A stretch of DNA of 64,000 nucleotides from Agapetus fuscipes (GCA_951799405.1 OX637356.1:13973229-14037228), one strand, 5' to 3'. Positions 20,240-31,135 are shown, counted from the stretch's first letter. Numbers and translations: made by a program. The notes: generated from the sequence alone by a model not told the origin.

Positions 20240-20375
20240 AAGATGCTCTTGCTGAACTTTTGCGCTGAAGAAGCCCATTTTAGATATGGGTGAAACGTCC
20301 AGAAGCTCCAGCTCCCACAGACCACGGTAACAGATCCCGGAAAACATCTCTTCAGCATCATCAGCCGGCCGTGTA
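20240..20375 (+). mobile_element. Family K repeat with hammerhead-like core, copy 1
   Basis: Shares AGAAGCTCCAGCTCCCACAG and the preceding core with 25426-25580. No ORF. Limits uncertain. Confidence 0.6.
20265..20299 (+). ncRNA. Hammerhead-like motif, family K
   Basis: CUGAAGA (20265-20271), one extra A, stem II GCCCAU/AUGGGU, GAA, self-complementary ACGU, then C. Stem I is weak here. Confidence 0.35.
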
Positions 20376-20389
20376 AGCCTAAACTCTTA

Positions 20390-20633
20390 CGGGGCTATTC
20401 TTAGACATTTTAGTCGTCGGTTAAGGCCACGCTTTGACAAACTAATGATGCATTTGTATGAAAACCTGTCAATCCAAGATGGCCGCAAGTGAACAGCTGA
20501 TTTGTATTCACAAAAATATTTCCAATATACGGTAGGTAAGAATGACCGTGGTGATGAGACTTTCAGGCCAGGCATCATTAGTTTGCCAAAGCGTGGGCTC
20601 AGCTGACGACTAAAATGTCTAAGAATAGCCCCA
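20390..20633. mobile_element. MITE M, PIF/Harbinger-like, copy 2
   Basis: GGGGCTATTCTTAGACATTT at the left and its complement at the right, with ~60-bp arms. TTA lies on both sides (20387-20389 and 20634-20636), as expected for PIF/Harbinger. The interior matches copy 1 (ATGGCCGCAAGTGAACAGCT). Confidence 0.8.
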
Positions 20634-20639
20634 TTATTC

Positions 20640-21152
20640 GTTTAGTGTAAATTCTTACCTGCGTTATCCCCGATGGGGTCGCATGTGGCGATTCGAGACC
20701 TATTTATATTTACGGGTAAGGGGGCCGGCTTCACACTGACAACTTCAGTTGAAGTGGCGGTTTCCCAGCTCTCGAAAAGGTTGGTTCCCATATCTTGAGA
20801 AGGTTGAGTAAGCCTTGTAGGTGTTTATTTTAGGTTTGAAAAAAAAACAAAACTGATAATCATTTCTTACACCCTCGGTGGGGATCGAAACCTTGCTCCT
20901 AGTATAGAATGCAAGTATTCTACCAACTGAGTTATCGACTCAGACATTGAACGGACTTGGTCGTCGCTACAAAGCGCCAATTCTCAAGCAAGATCCAGTT
21001 GCTGTATAGACCTTGCGACCGGTCTGTGGCACAGGTATTTGATTTTTTCAATTCAGCAATGGTTATATTTGAAAATATAAATTGTATATTTTTATACTCC
21101 ACCGGGACTCGAACCCACAGACTTCAATTTTGGAGGCCGAAGCGTTACCATA
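20640..21152 (-). mobile_element. Composite SINE B-A, long-form A
   Basis: On the minus strand, B (20945-21152) precedes A (20640-20945). The junction region reads CAGACATTGAACGGACTTGG on the plus strand. Diverged copy. Confidence 0.7.
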
Positions 21153-21212
21153 AGCTCACAGAGGGCTCTAGAGGTGTGATTCACACTAAAACAGCGCTCA
21201 ATAAATGAATCA
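21153..21212 (+). mobile_element. SINE B tail fragment, type (i)
   Basis: CAGAGGGCTCTAGAGGTGTG and AAAACAGCGCTCAATAAATG. The head is absent. Confidence 0.65.
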
Positions 21213-21627
21213 TCCTTATAATATTATTGTTTTTTTAACTTCAAAAACTCAGTTCCCACGTACTGCTATAAAGCAAAAATCGATGGACAAGAGACAAGAT
21301 CATAATAAAGAATTTCCAGGTAAATAATACTGTTTATTCATATTTTTTTGTAACGTTAGCTTCCAGTAATTGGATGTAATCAATACCAGTAAAAACAATG
21401 TCTACATCAACATAAACAATTTCAAGAATGCCCCTCAGCACCCACACACAAAAAAAGTAATTTGGAAGCGGCAACAAAAAAACAAACGGGTCCATCTAAA
21501 ACAATACCGTCAATATTGTCACCGAGTTTAGTATTTTTAGCTCAAATGGAGCGTGTAAATGTAAACAGCTTAGGGTGATCTCCCTTCTCACTCCATTGCA
21601 CCATCTTATCTCTCTCTTACATCGCTA
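21213..21627. other. No recognisable feature
   Basis: AT-rich and without gene or repeat match. Confidence 0.45.
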
Positions 21628-21636
21628 CCCTTAGGA

Positions 21637-22470
21637 TCGGGTCACGACAAAATGTTCATTGATAGAATGTCCATCGATACAATGTCCATTGACAAAATGT
21701 CCACGATGATGTTGGTGATGATGAGTTGGTGGTTTCTTTAGAGCGCCGTTTCGTGATGCAGTCACTCCAAGGGCGCTTAGAATGTCTACCGACACAATGT
21801 CCACGTAAAAAAATATCCGACCGACAAAATGTTCAGTGACATAATGTCCAACGTACAAATGTTCACTGATATAGTGTTCACGTGACATAATGTCCACGTG
21901 ACATAATTTCTACCGACAAAATATCCACCGACATAATGTCTAACCAAAAATGTCCACCGATTTCACGCGAACATTATGTCACGTGACACAATGTTCACGT
22001 GACATAATGTCTATCCAACAAAATATCCACGCGATATAATACCCCTCCGACAAAATGTCCACGCGACATAATGCCCCTCCGACAAAATGTCCACGCGACA
22101 ATACTTTAATGTTCCCAAAAAGTAATGCGCACATATTGTATATGTATTGTACCTGTATGTAATAATGCGCACATATTGTATGTGTATGACGACATAATGT
22201 CCACGCGACAAAATTTACACCGACAAAATATCCGCCAACATAACTTTGAATGTTCACAAAAACAATGACATTTTATCGGTGGACGTTATGTCGCGTGGCG
22301 ATTTTGTCGCGTGACCATTATGTGACGTAGACATTATGTTGCGTGTACATTATGTTGCATGGGCATTTTGTCTGTGGACATTATGTCGCGTGGACATAAT
22401 GTTGCATGGACATTTTGTCTGTGGACATTGCGTTTTAGACATTCTGTCTATGGACATCTTGTCGTGGAAG
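21637..22470. mobile_element. Fold-back element FB1, copy 1 (Mutator-like candidate)
   Basis: A left array of short units (GACATAATGTCCACGCGAC, 21637-22250) faces an inverted right array (22265-22470). Ends are TCGGGTCACGACAAAATG and GTCGTGGAAG. An exact 9-bp duplication CCCTTAGGA flanks it (21628-21636 and 22471-22479). A 9-bp duplication and tandem-repeat inverted arms fit fold-back Mutator-like elements. It has no coding capacity. Confidence 0.8.
21701..21782 (-). mobile_element. L2/CR1 LINE 3' UTR fragment inside FB1
   Basis: GATGATGTTGGTGATGATGA tail, then GAGCGCCGTTTCGTGATG and CACTCCAAGGGCGCTTAG. Same hairpin as 54262 and 12548. Confidence 0.8.
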
Positions 22471-22679
22471 CCCTTAGGAATGTCAACGCAATCACACCCA
22501 GCAAGCCGTCCGTCCCCTATTTCATTTAATTTAATTTATGTTTATTTCCATTCTAATTTTAGGGGCATGTTTTATTTACAATATTGGCGTGGGATTTTTT
22601 TGTTCTTATTTCCTTTGCTTGTTTTTTTTGTGTCATTTCTAACAAAGATTGACTGTCAAATTAGTAATTAAATTGTTAG

Positions 22680-22800
22680 GTTATGAATTCCTTGAGTTAC
22701 AAATACTTTGTTATGAGGCTGACCGTCCATACTGTAAAAAAATGGTTCAATTTGCAAATGTCACCCCTGTTTCAGGAAAGGTCGGTAAGGCTTGCCAATC
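22680..22800 (+). mobile_element. Family C, 3'-truncated
   Basis: ATGAGGCTGACCGTCCATAC through TTTCAGGAAAGGTCGGTAAG. Confidence 0.65.
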
Positions 22801-22869
22801 ACCCGCGAGCATAAGCCCTGCAACCTTGACCCTTTTGACCTTGACTGTGGAAAAATATTCATTCAAAAT

Positions 22870-23340
22870 TCCTCGACTTATAGGTTGATATCAGTGGCAA
22901 AGGGTGCCATACAAACCGATTCCCATCGATTTTCCGTTTTAAATGAGGCAAAAATGATAATAAAGTAGTCTGCATGGTTTCAATGGGGAAAAAAAACGTA
23001 TTGTTTCTTTGGTTGTAAATGTATTTTTTTACTTTGTGCCTATATTTTTTACTACTTTGTTCCATCATTTTAAAAGGGAAGCCGATGGGAACCGGCTTGT
23101 ATGGCACCCTTCGCCACTGGTTGGTATGAAACTGAGCAACAATACTGTAAAAAAAAGGTTAATTTTGCCAATTTCAACCCTGTTTCCGGGTAGGTCAGCA
23201 AGAGTTCATTTGAGATTTGGGTTTTTATATTTTAGGACCACATGCGGCATGTGTAAGCGTGAAACTACACGTGTCTGCTTATAGTAATCCTTTTAATATG
23301 AATCTTAAATGTGATATATCTTTGCAACTTATATTATAGC
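22870..23340 (+). mobile_element. Family C split by a hAT MITE
   Basis: C begins with CTCGACTTATAGGTTGATAT and resumes after the MITE with GTTGGTATGAAACTGAGC, running to TTTGCAACTTATATT. Confidence 0.8.
22892..23119. mobile_element. hAT-type MITE, copy 1
   Basis: CAGTGGCAAAGGGTGCCA at the left and its near complement CACCCTTCGCCACTG at the right. Arms of ~50 bp. An 8-bp duplication GTTGATAT/GTTGGTAT lies within the interrupted C element. Confidence 0.85.
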
Positions 23341-23404
23341 TATAGTCCAAACGGCGCGGCGCGGCGTACGTCCTTTGTAGTATATAAAACAACAATACAA
23401 ATTT

Positions 23405-23722
23405 TATTGTTCTTTTATATACTTTCTTTTCTGTTTTAGTTTTGATTTTAAAAATGTAATTTGTTGTGTATGTTTATTAACTTATAATATATATATAGGT
23501 TGGTATGCGGCTGACCAATTATGCTGTAGAAGATGGTTCACTTTTCCAATATCACCCCTGTTTCAGGGAAGGTCGACAAAAGTTTCAGGGAGTGTGTTCA
23601 TTTGAGATTCGGTTTTTTATATTGTGAGTTCACATGCAGCATGTTTAAGCGCAAACTTGTAAGTGTCTGCTTGTGAAAATGCATATAATGTGAATCCTTA
23701 ATGTTACATATCTTTTGCAAGA
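23405..23722 (+). mobile_element. LINE 3' UTR, extended family C copy
   Basis: Includes the pre-C segment (TGTTTTAGTTTTGATTTTAA) seen after the ORF end in other units, then the C UTR to about 23722. A TA expansion (ATAATATATATATAGG) lies in it. Confidence 0.75.
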
Positions 23723-23789
23723 AATACGATACCAGTTACTGTATTTTTTATGTTTATTTGTGTAAGAAATCAAACAACAGTGAAGGGCC

Positions 23790-23860
23790 ATCCAAACCAT
23801 CCAAAGGTCATCTTCGAATCAAATTATAGATAAACCAAACGAGCACTGGGGGAACGGTAT
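23790..23860. mobile_element. MITE D fragment
   Basis: GGTCATCTTCGAATCAAATT and the terminus AACGAGCACTGGGGGAACG. Confidence 0.55.
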
Positions 23861-24090
23861 ATAAAAGAACAATGCAAGAAACAAAAATAGCCCAAAATTA
23901 TACGTCTCAGGTGAAATAACGATGGCTATACCAAATATTGATATCGAATTTCCTTTAATCTTGAAAAGTATAATTTGAAATTCTCGCAGTGCCTGGTACC
24001 GGACGCAATACAGTTGCGTGAGCAAATAAATCAGCCCTTCCTTCCCTTTCCTTCCTTCCTACAGCCCCCGAGCTTCTGAGCAGGGTAGGT

Positions 24091-24630
24091 AGTAAGGATG
24101 CTAAATACAAGCCGGATATCTCTAGAAATCGTTAGTATTCTCGGGAGTAACACCGGTATTCAGTCGTCAAACAACTGATAAGGATATGCAAGAAAAATGA
24201 AAAAGGTCAGAAACATTGATCATTTAAAAAATATATATAGTAAAGAACAGATATATTGTTACAATCAGTTTCAGCGTCGGTTAGTAGGGATGTAAAATTT
24301 TATCCGGATATTTCTAGAAACCAGTTGTATTCTCTGAAGTAACACCGGAATTCGGTCGTTAAAAAACTGATGAGTGTGTGCTGTGTATGCAAGAAAAATT
24401 TAAAGTCATCGATGAAGTTAAAGGTGAGAAGTATTGATCATTTTAAAAAAATACGTAAGGATTACAGGTATTGATAGTCAGTTTTAGTGTCGGACAGTAA
24501 GGATGCAATATACCAGCTGGATATCTTTAAAACTGGTAGCTTTTTCGGAAGTAACACTGGATACTGGTGATCAAAAATATGTTAGAAAAATTTAAATCCA
24601 TCGATGAAGCTAAAGGTAAGAAACATTGTG
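24091..24630. repeat. Tandem duplication, three ~190-210-bp units
   Basis: Units start at 24091, 24283 and 24496 (AGTAAGGATGCTAAATAC and variants). Each contains AGTAACACCGG-like and GATCATTT-like blocks. Divergence between units is substantial, so the duplication is old. A SINE A lies at the end. Confidence 0.75.
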
Positions 24631-24631
24631 A

Positions 24632-24795
24632 ACGTGTAAAGTGCTTGCATTCCATGCAGAGAGCTCAAGTTCAAATCCAACCGAGAGTGTCAGAAACGAT
24701 TTCCAATTTCAGTGTTTATTTCAAACCTAAAAAAAAAAATACCGGCTTGGTTTATTTAGCCTTCACAAGAAATGATAACCAACCTCTTTACCTCA
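24632..24795 (+). mobile_element. SINE A, 3'-truncated
   Basis: Head from AAGTGCTTGCATTCCATGC, B-box-like AAGTTCAAATCC, then the long-form segment and AGCCTTCACAAGAAATGA. The distal body is missing. Confidence 0.7.
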
Positions 24796-25004
24796 CACTA
24801 CAAATCCAACCCATTCTTTATTACCTATTCTCCTTCCACATTTACCTTCAACATTATTTTGTTATGCACTTAATTTTCAATCGTTCCTCGTCCGTTCATT
24901 CTAGAATCTAGAAATCTAGATGTTCGAACCATCAAATGTTACAAAAACACATGTATTTGAGCTGCCATATGTTTCTGTTATTTATATGATTCAAGAATTA
25001 CTTT

Positions 25005-25425
25005 AGGAGATTTCTATTTTCAAATTTGCTCTTCGCCGGGTTGAAGAATTCATAAAACCTTTACCAATGATCGGTTACCAAAGGTCCATCCAGCCTTACA
25101 GCAACTGGGTCTTGCTTGAGAATTGGCGCTTTGTAGCGACGACGATCGAGCTCGTAAAAAGGTCGATAGCTCAATTGGTAGAATGCTTGCATTCCATGCC
25201 GAGAGCAAGGGTTCGATCTCAAAGGTATACTCAGCCTTCACAAGAAATGAGAACCAGCCCCCCCGGGAGCTGGGAAACCCCCACTTCAACTGAAAGTGGT
25301 TGGTGTGAGGCCGACCCCCTTACCTGTAAAAATAAATACATAGGTCCCGAAGCGCCACATGCGACCCCTTCGGGGATAACGCAGGCAAGAAGTTACAGTA
25401 GATGTGTAGCTTAGTTGCGTTTTTT
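25005..25425 (+). mobile_element. Composite SINE B-A, short form, well preserved
   Basis: The B body starts near TTGCTCTTCGCCGGGTTGA. The junction GAGCTCGTAAAAAGGTCGAT lies at about 25150. A has B box GGGTTCGATC joined to CTCAAAGGTATACTCAGCC, and the end GTGTAGCTTAGTTGCG. The B head is missing. Confidence 0.88.
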
Positions 25426-25580
25426 GCGATGGATAGATGGAGACCAAATGAACTTCTTCACGCTTAAGAAGCCCATCGTAGACATGGGCGAAACGTCCGG
25501 AAGCTCCAGCTCCCACAGACTACGGCAACAGAATATCCCGGAAAGCAAGTCTCCAGCGTCAAATAAACTATTTCGTTTAT
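25426..25580 (+). mobile_element. Family K repeat with hammerhead-like core, copy 2
   Basis: GGAAGCTCCAGCTCCCACAG and GGCAACAGAATATCCCGGAA match copy 1 at 20240. Confidence 0.6.
25463..25497 (+). ncRNA. Hammerhead-like motif, family K copy 2
   Basis: CUUAAGA (one mismatch to CUGANGA), extra A, stem II GCCCAU/AUGGGC fully paired, GAA, ACGU, C. Compared with copy 1, the outer pair is G-C instead of G-U. Confidence 0.35.
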
Positions 25581-25599
25581 TTTCAATATTATTCGATAG

Positions 25600-26014
25600 A
25601 TGCTATAACATCATAAAAAAAAAACCCGGATATTTTGCCGGTATTCGTTAACACTTGCCACCCCTAGTGTGGACTATTGTACTCGATATTCCCTACATAC
25701 TTTTCCCGGGATCCGGGATTAATTCCCATCTTGGCGATTGGATTGTTTGCGTATTGAAAGCAATCGTCCATAATTGAATAAGCAATCAACAGCATGCGGC
25801 AAGCAGGCCTTGGACCGCCCATTATCATCTTTCAGAACGTCTTAATTATGTTTTGATTTTCATTTAATTATTTTCATGAGGTCTTGGAAGATGCCGGTAC
25901 GTTCTCATTAAGCATAATATATTTTATTGATGAATATTCCCATTCTCCTCTGTTTAGGGATAAGGAAAGAAAATAAAAATAAATAAACATTGATAAAAAT
26001 CATATTTTAAGTTA
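25600..26014. other. No recognisable feature
   Basis: Nothing identified. Confidence 0.45.
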
Positions 26015-26022
26015 TTATATGG

Positions 26023-26221
26023 CAGTGGGGAAGGGTGCCATACAAGCCGATTTCCATCGGTTTCCCGTTTATAATGAGGCAAAAATGATAATAAAGTAGA
26101 CTGCATGGTTTCAATGGGGAAAACATACGTATTGTTTCTTTGGTTTTAAATGTATTTTACTTTGTGTCATTTTAAAAGGGAAGCCGATGGAAACCGGCTT
26201 GTATGGCACGCTTCGCCACTG
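26023..26221. mobile_element. hAT-type MITE, copy 2
   Basis: CAGTGGGGAAGGGTGCCA and CGCTTCGCCACTG ends. Flanks TTATATGG and CTATATGG (7 of 8 match). About 30 bp shorter than its siblings through an internal deletion. Confidence 0.85.
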
Positions 26222-26229
26222 CTATATGG

Positions 26230-26564
26230 TTTGTGTTAGACCACTAGGACGTTCCAGGATGCGGTTGACAGACAACAGCAAAGCTGAAGCTGAAGTTCTG
26301 GGAGTGAGGGGACCATGGAGGGAAACAGCACAAGGCAGAGAGTCCTGGAGGATTGTGGTGTGGGAGATCCTAAGCCTCCAAAGCTCCTAAGGCAAAGAAA
26401 GTAAAATTAAAAGTAAGAATATGGTTTGTGTGCTCACACTGTGAAAATTCACTATTAATTGAACAATTAACTATCTAGTTTTTTTTTAAAACATTGTTCT
26501 GGTCTGGACTGGTCCATAGTCTATCTATTATATATATAATAAATCTTTGCAACTTAGATTATAG
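26230..26564. other. No recognisable feature
   Basis: No gene or repeat identified. Short ORFs only. Confidence 0.45.
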
Positions 26565-26745
26565 TATATTAGACGAACAGTTGTAAGAGAACTCACATTA
26601 TTCTCGACGTTTCGTAAGCGACGTAGACAACGTCTTCAGGAGACACCCTCTCTGCACGACGGCAGAGAATAAACTCAACGAAACGTCGATAATAATGTAA
26701 CTTCTCGTATAACTGTTCGTCTAATATCCGAATATAATTTATTGT
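26565..26745. mobile_element. Family H palindromic element, copy 2
   Basis: ATTAGACGAACAGTTGTAAG at the left and ATAACTGTTCGTCTAATATC at the right. The left arm (minus strand) keeps a full hammerhead-like core. Confidence 0.75.
26602..26643 (-). ncRNA. Hammerhead-like motif, family H copy 2
   Basis: On the minus strand: UCUC, CUGAAGA, extra C, a partly paired stem II, GAA, self-complementary ACGU, C, then GAGA pairing with UCUC directly at the core. Stem II has mismatches in this copy. Confidence 0.4.
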
Positions 26746-26999
26746 GCCGTTATTATAATTGTAAATTTATCATAAATTTTCAATGTTCTGCTTTTTCCTA
26801 CATAATTATAATCCTTGTACTATGAATTTCATTCAATATTTCCACCGTTAATTTTCCCTGTTAATTATTCTATAATGATCTGAGGTCTTCCTAGAAAATC
26901 CGTCCCAAAGCTCCTTTACTGCGTAAGCTCACTCTTGCTTACCTTCCAGCTCATTAGAAACACGTGCGTTCATTTTATTTTTCACAAAACGTGATTAAT

Positions 27000-27070
27000 T
27001 AGCTCACTTTTAACAATGTCACTCCTGTTTCAGGAAAGGTCACCCAGAGTTACTGGGCTTATTTTAAGGC
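27000..27070 (+). mobile_element. Family C fragment
   Basis: CAATGTCACTCCTGTTTCAG and AGGTCACCCAGAGTTACTGG only. Confidence 0.55.
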
Positions 27071-27094
27071 TTATTTTTTTTTGTTTAAGGTTTT

Positions 27095-27352
27095 TGAAGA
27101 GGAATGCAATTTCCCAAACTATTCTGCATGGCTACAATCAGGTTTTAATATCATCAATTAATTATTATTCATTGTATATTTTAATGAATTATTAATTAAT
27201 CATTGACATAAATTGACAACAATTTGTTATTATTTATCTGTTGAACCAGGATCAAAGTTATGGTCAGATGACCCCAGCGGGGATCGAACCACCGTTATTT
27301 TATTCCAAATACTCTAGAAAGATCAGCCACTTGACTTCCTCGGCCATAACAC
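27095..27352 (-). mobile_element. SINE I (Leu/Ser-like tRNA head)
   Basis: On the minus strand the head starts GGTGTTATGGCCGAGGAAG, with a long variable region and B box GGTTCGATCCCCGCTGGGG. The body follows (CCATAACTTTGATCCTGG). The long variable arm suggests a class II tRNA ancestor. Confidence 0.7.
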
Positions 27353-27384
27353 CTTACTTATAATAATAATAATATATTTTGCTT

Positions 27385-27472
27385 AGATGGTTTATTTGGT
27401 CAGCGCTGTTTTTGTGTGAATCACACCTCAAGCCCCCTTTACGAGCTTAGTCGTCGCTATAGAAAGTAAAAA
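27385..27472 (-). mobile_element. SINE B tail fragment, type (i)
   Basis: GGTTTATTTGGTCAGCGCTG and GTGTGAATCACACCTCAAG. Confidence 0.65.
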
Positions 27473-27477
27473 CTGTT

Positions 27478-27692
27478 AATCCTTGGTTCACTTTTGCCAA
27501 TGCCACCCTGGTTTCAGGGAAAGGGGGCACGAGTTGCAAAGATTATGTTGTTCATGTGACGTTTGGTTTATTTTGTTTGTACACATGCAATTTGAGTAGG
27601 TAAGCTCGAACTTATATGTATCTGCTTGTGGGCATGTATTAAACATAAGCCTTAAATGCCAATACGTCTCTGCAACTTAGATTATAGACTAT
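27478..27692 (+). mobile_element. Family C variant, 5'-truncated
   Basis: TTGGTTCACTTTTGCCAATG to CTCTGCAACTTAGATTATAG. Confidence 0.7.
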
Positions 27693-27815
27693 AGTAAATC
27701 ATTTCTACCGCAAATACAAATATATGAAATTCTTTTTTTCCTTTTATACGCCGTGCTACCAATGAAAGAAGCCCTAACAATTAAATGTGTGCGTTTCTTT
27801 CAGAGCGTCAGGGGC

Positions 27816-28485
27816 TAGAACGGCACAGTGACAAAACGACACATGACAGAACAACACATGACAGAACGACACATGACAGAACAACACTTGACAGAAAAAC
27901 ACATGACAAAACGTCAGAATGATAATAATAATTAATAATTATTAATTCATCCACATTAGATATTTAACTTAAAAATAAATGTGTCTTAATAAGAAAATCC
28001 TGTGTCTCAGCCAATGATAGTAAATCACTTGAGAAAACATCACTATGACAAAACGACACAGAAAATACATCACTATCACAATGTTTTTCGATGTGTCGCT
28101 TAACCATTCGGTGCGTGATGTATTTTCCTGTGATGATTTGTCATGGTGATGTTTTGTCATACGTCGTTCTGTCATATATCGTTCTGACATGTGTTTTTCT
28201 GTCATGTGTCGTTGCATCATGTGTTTTTTATTTATATTTTTTTTATATATACCTATAGGCAAAAACAGTAATATGTTAAGAAATACAAATGTGTTTTTTT
28301 TATTAACCATTGAATTTTCCATAAAAAAATAGTTTTATTAATGACATAAAAAGTACATCTCTCCAGCATCAACAGCCAGCAGTGTAAACCTAAAATTCTT
28401 ATTCATTACATAATTGTTGTTATGTCAGGTGTAATTTTATTACGTGCTGTTATGTCATATGTTGTTTGGTCAATGTGTGGTTCTA
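27816..28485. mobile_element. Fold-back-like element FB2, copy a
   Basis: Terminus TAGAACGGCACAGTGACAAA, then ACACATGACAGAAC units on the left. Inverted units (TGTCATGTGTCGTT) lie on the right, ending TGTGGTTCTA. The unit type differs from FB1. No clear target duplication. Confidence 0.65.
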
Positions 28486-29760
28486 ACATTGAACTATTTC
28501 TGAGCCCATAGCGTGACCAACTCAAGACAAATTACTTGTGCCACTTCCTTCTCTCTTTTTCAATAAAACAAGCCGTAAATCCAACCAAATTTACCGCGTC
28601 TCTCCGCATAACAACTAAATTATTTTTATCGGGGCAATATTTTTAATTAAGATTGAAATTGTTTCGTGTATTTCCACGAAACAGCTATTAATTCCTACAA
28701 CAATTATATTTTACCCCAAAATCAGGAATTGATAACATAAATTACTTTTTTTACAAGCCACATAAAAAAAAACAAATATGAAATAATGCTGTAATAAATT
28801 TGTCAGGTAATTTGTTTAGCGTCTTTTTGGTATTAATTTCACATAAAGTAAAGAAAATCATGTGATTTATTCCTTTTAATTAAATTACTAAAAAAAGAGA
28901 ATGACTTAATTGTTCATTGCTTAAATTAAATTAATAAAAACTGATAGAGCAAAGTCCGCTAACAAATTTGAAACGTAAATATAAATCTAATACGTGTTAT
29001 CCGGTTGAGCGCTCAGCGCACACTGATTGCTCAAAGTTGAGTGTGTCCCATTTTATACGCTTTGTAGTCGCTAACTTTCTCTTTCCGGTGGTGTTGGGAG
29101 CAAAATGCCGCGGTCAGCTAGCATAAACAGAATATTTATTAATTATTCCTTATTCATTTCATACAATTTAAATGAAACTTTTTTCAATGCAAGATAACAG
29201 TAAACTATTAAAAATAAACAATTAAAAAGACTCTCTAGGTCTTGGAAAGTTTTTTCTTGAAGTTTTGCAATTCTGTAGAAAAACTCCCATAAATGTATTG
29301 CGTCATAAAATATTACTTGAAAATAAAAGTGGAATAAAACAAAGTTTTTAATTTCTTTTATTTTTTAATGTTTTATTGAAAAATAATCAATTTTTTAAAA
29401 TGAATTTCCACAGTGTTTCACAAAAATCTTTTCAAAATTGAAAATATAGAATTGAGGACTTAGACTGACTTTTATTGAATTTTCTGTGGACAGAAGTCAA
29501 AAGATTCAGTAGCTCAAGTAAAAGACTAAACGATAAAATTTTACTGATTCTGAGATTGCGTAGAAACTAAAGCAGTCCTACCTGAGTATTTTTTAGTTTC
29601 CTTGCATTATGTGTGTAACGCTTTGGTCGAGTTCTAACGAAATGTTTTATGTTTGAGGTATAGAAGCAGAATCGGAGGTTTCTGGTTTCTTGGAAAATGG
29701 TATCGTACAGGCAATGGAAAGAGTTTTTGTGAAAGAGCATTGATGAAATGGGTTCCATGA
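28486..29760. other. AT-rich, no recognisable feature
   Basis: Over 1.2 kb with no ORF of note and no match to the repeat families seen elsewhere in the window. Confidence 0.5.
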
Positions 29761-30222
29761 TGGAACGACACAGTGAGAAAACGACACATGACAGAACAAC
29801 ACAGGAAAGTACATCACAATAACAAAACGTCACAGTAAAGTAACATCACTTTGACAAAAAATTAGATAACAACACATCACACACCTAAAACAGAACATAC
29901 CATAACCAGCAGATAAAAAACATACCATAACCGGCAGATAAAAAACATCACATATCAAAATATCACAAATGATTTTTTTTGTGTGCCGTGTAGGGTATGT
30001 TCTGTTTTGTCATGTGGTGTTTTGTCCTCGTGACGTTTTGCCATAGTGAAGTATTTTCTGTGTTGTTCTGTAATGTATTTTTTCTGTCATGCGTTGTTCC
30101 GTCATGTGTCGTTCTACCATGTGTTATTCCGTCATGACTCGTTTTGTGATGTGTAGTTATGTCACGTGTCATTCTGTCATGTGTCGTTATGACATGCGTT
30201 GTTTTGTCACTGCGCCGTTCTA
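29761..30222. mobile_element. Fold-back-like element FB2, copy b
   Basis: Left terminus TGGAACGACACAGTGAGAAA, right terminus GCGCCGTTCTA, with inverted arrays of ACATGACA-type units. Long apparent ORFs on the minus strand (THD-rich) come from the repeat units. Confidence 0.7.
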
Positions 30223-30378
30223 TCCTGCCACCGATGAAACGGCCAGAAACGTAATAAACATGAATTGAAAGCACGGCATCTCCGCGAAAGCAAAACATTG
30301 GTCCTTGCCTTTTTATTCCCCGCACATTTAATTTGAAACGTCGCCTTTTTAATGCTATGACGTCATCGTTTTGAATGT
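30223..30378. repeat. Segment shared with FB2 copy c
   Basis: CCGATGAAACGGCCAGAAAC through GACGTCATCGTTTTGAATGT is repeated at 35834-35985, where array units follow it. This suggests it is an internal, non-repetitive part of FB2. Confidence 0.75.
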
Positions 30379-30482
30379 GTACGGCGATATTGAGACCCCT
30401 CCAGGAGCTGCCTCTTTTGAGTTTCATCTAAACGAGAAATCAGCATACCTTAAGGCAGCGAAGTACAACCAGGGCTAAAAGG

Positions 30483-31135
30483 TGTTATGTTATTTTAAAA
30501 TAACATATAAAAAACAATCTCCAAGTGTACAGTATGTTTTGTGGGCCGAACGGAGCCGAACGGTCATGGAAGCGGCCGAACTGCACCGTGTGATCTGATC
30601 GGGCCGTCGTTCATTAGTTCCCAGCAAGATGTCAACCGATTAAGACGTCGGCGACCAAGCACCAAGCGGTGCAAGAGGGGGCACTACAATGGAGCTCCCT
30701 CCTCCCCATCTACTTGGATTTCCTGCCAGCAAGGCACCCGCCTTGTGCACCAGAGGCATAGGAGACATAGTGCATAGGAGCGCCCACCCAGGGGCTCCAA
30801 CGTGTGGGGGCGTCCGCCTCGTGAGCCACCGCTAGCCTGGGGCGCTGCCCCAGGCCATTCAGTTCGGAACTCCAGTCAACAGAGTAGGGAGTGTTTTAGT
30901 GACGAGATAGAGGTCTGGCCATTCCCTTATTTCCCCTTTTTCCCCATATTACTAAAGTAAATAAACCCTTATTTGTTCATGTTAAACTTATATTTTAATA
31001 AACAACCTTTCCAAAATACAAGTAAGCAACCCAAAGAAAGAACCCCACGCCCTGAGAGTGATGCTGATGAGAGCTAGCCGGAAGTAAGTATCATGTAGGT
31101 ACATCCTGGAGATACCTTCAATTTTAAACATAACA
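30483..31135 (+). mobile_element. Solo LTR, GC-rich family, copy 1 (653 bp)
   Basis: Starts TGTTATGTTATTTTAAAATA and ends AAACATAACA. Flanked by AAGG on both sides (30479-30482 and 31136-31139). TG...CA ends and a 4-bp duplication fit a Gypsy-type LTR. AATAAA signals lie near 30959 and 30999. The interior is much more GC-rich than its surroundings. A 78-codon ORF inside it is not conserved in a coding manner. Confidence 0.8.

Noticed and set aside
21637..22470. CRISPR-like array
   Set aside because: The units are degenerate, have no unique spacers, form inverted arms and sit in an animal genome with a transposon-type target duplication.
29963..30427. 154-codon minus-strand ORF rich in T, H and D
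   Set aside because: It is the translation of FB2 array units. The THD periodicity follows the DNA repeat, and the frame is not preserved at the other FB2 loci.
30541..30777. 78-81-codon ORF present in both GC-rich LTRs (also 43602-43847)
   Set aside because: It lies wholly in LTR sequence. Most differences between the copies change the amino acid, so there is no sign of coding selection.
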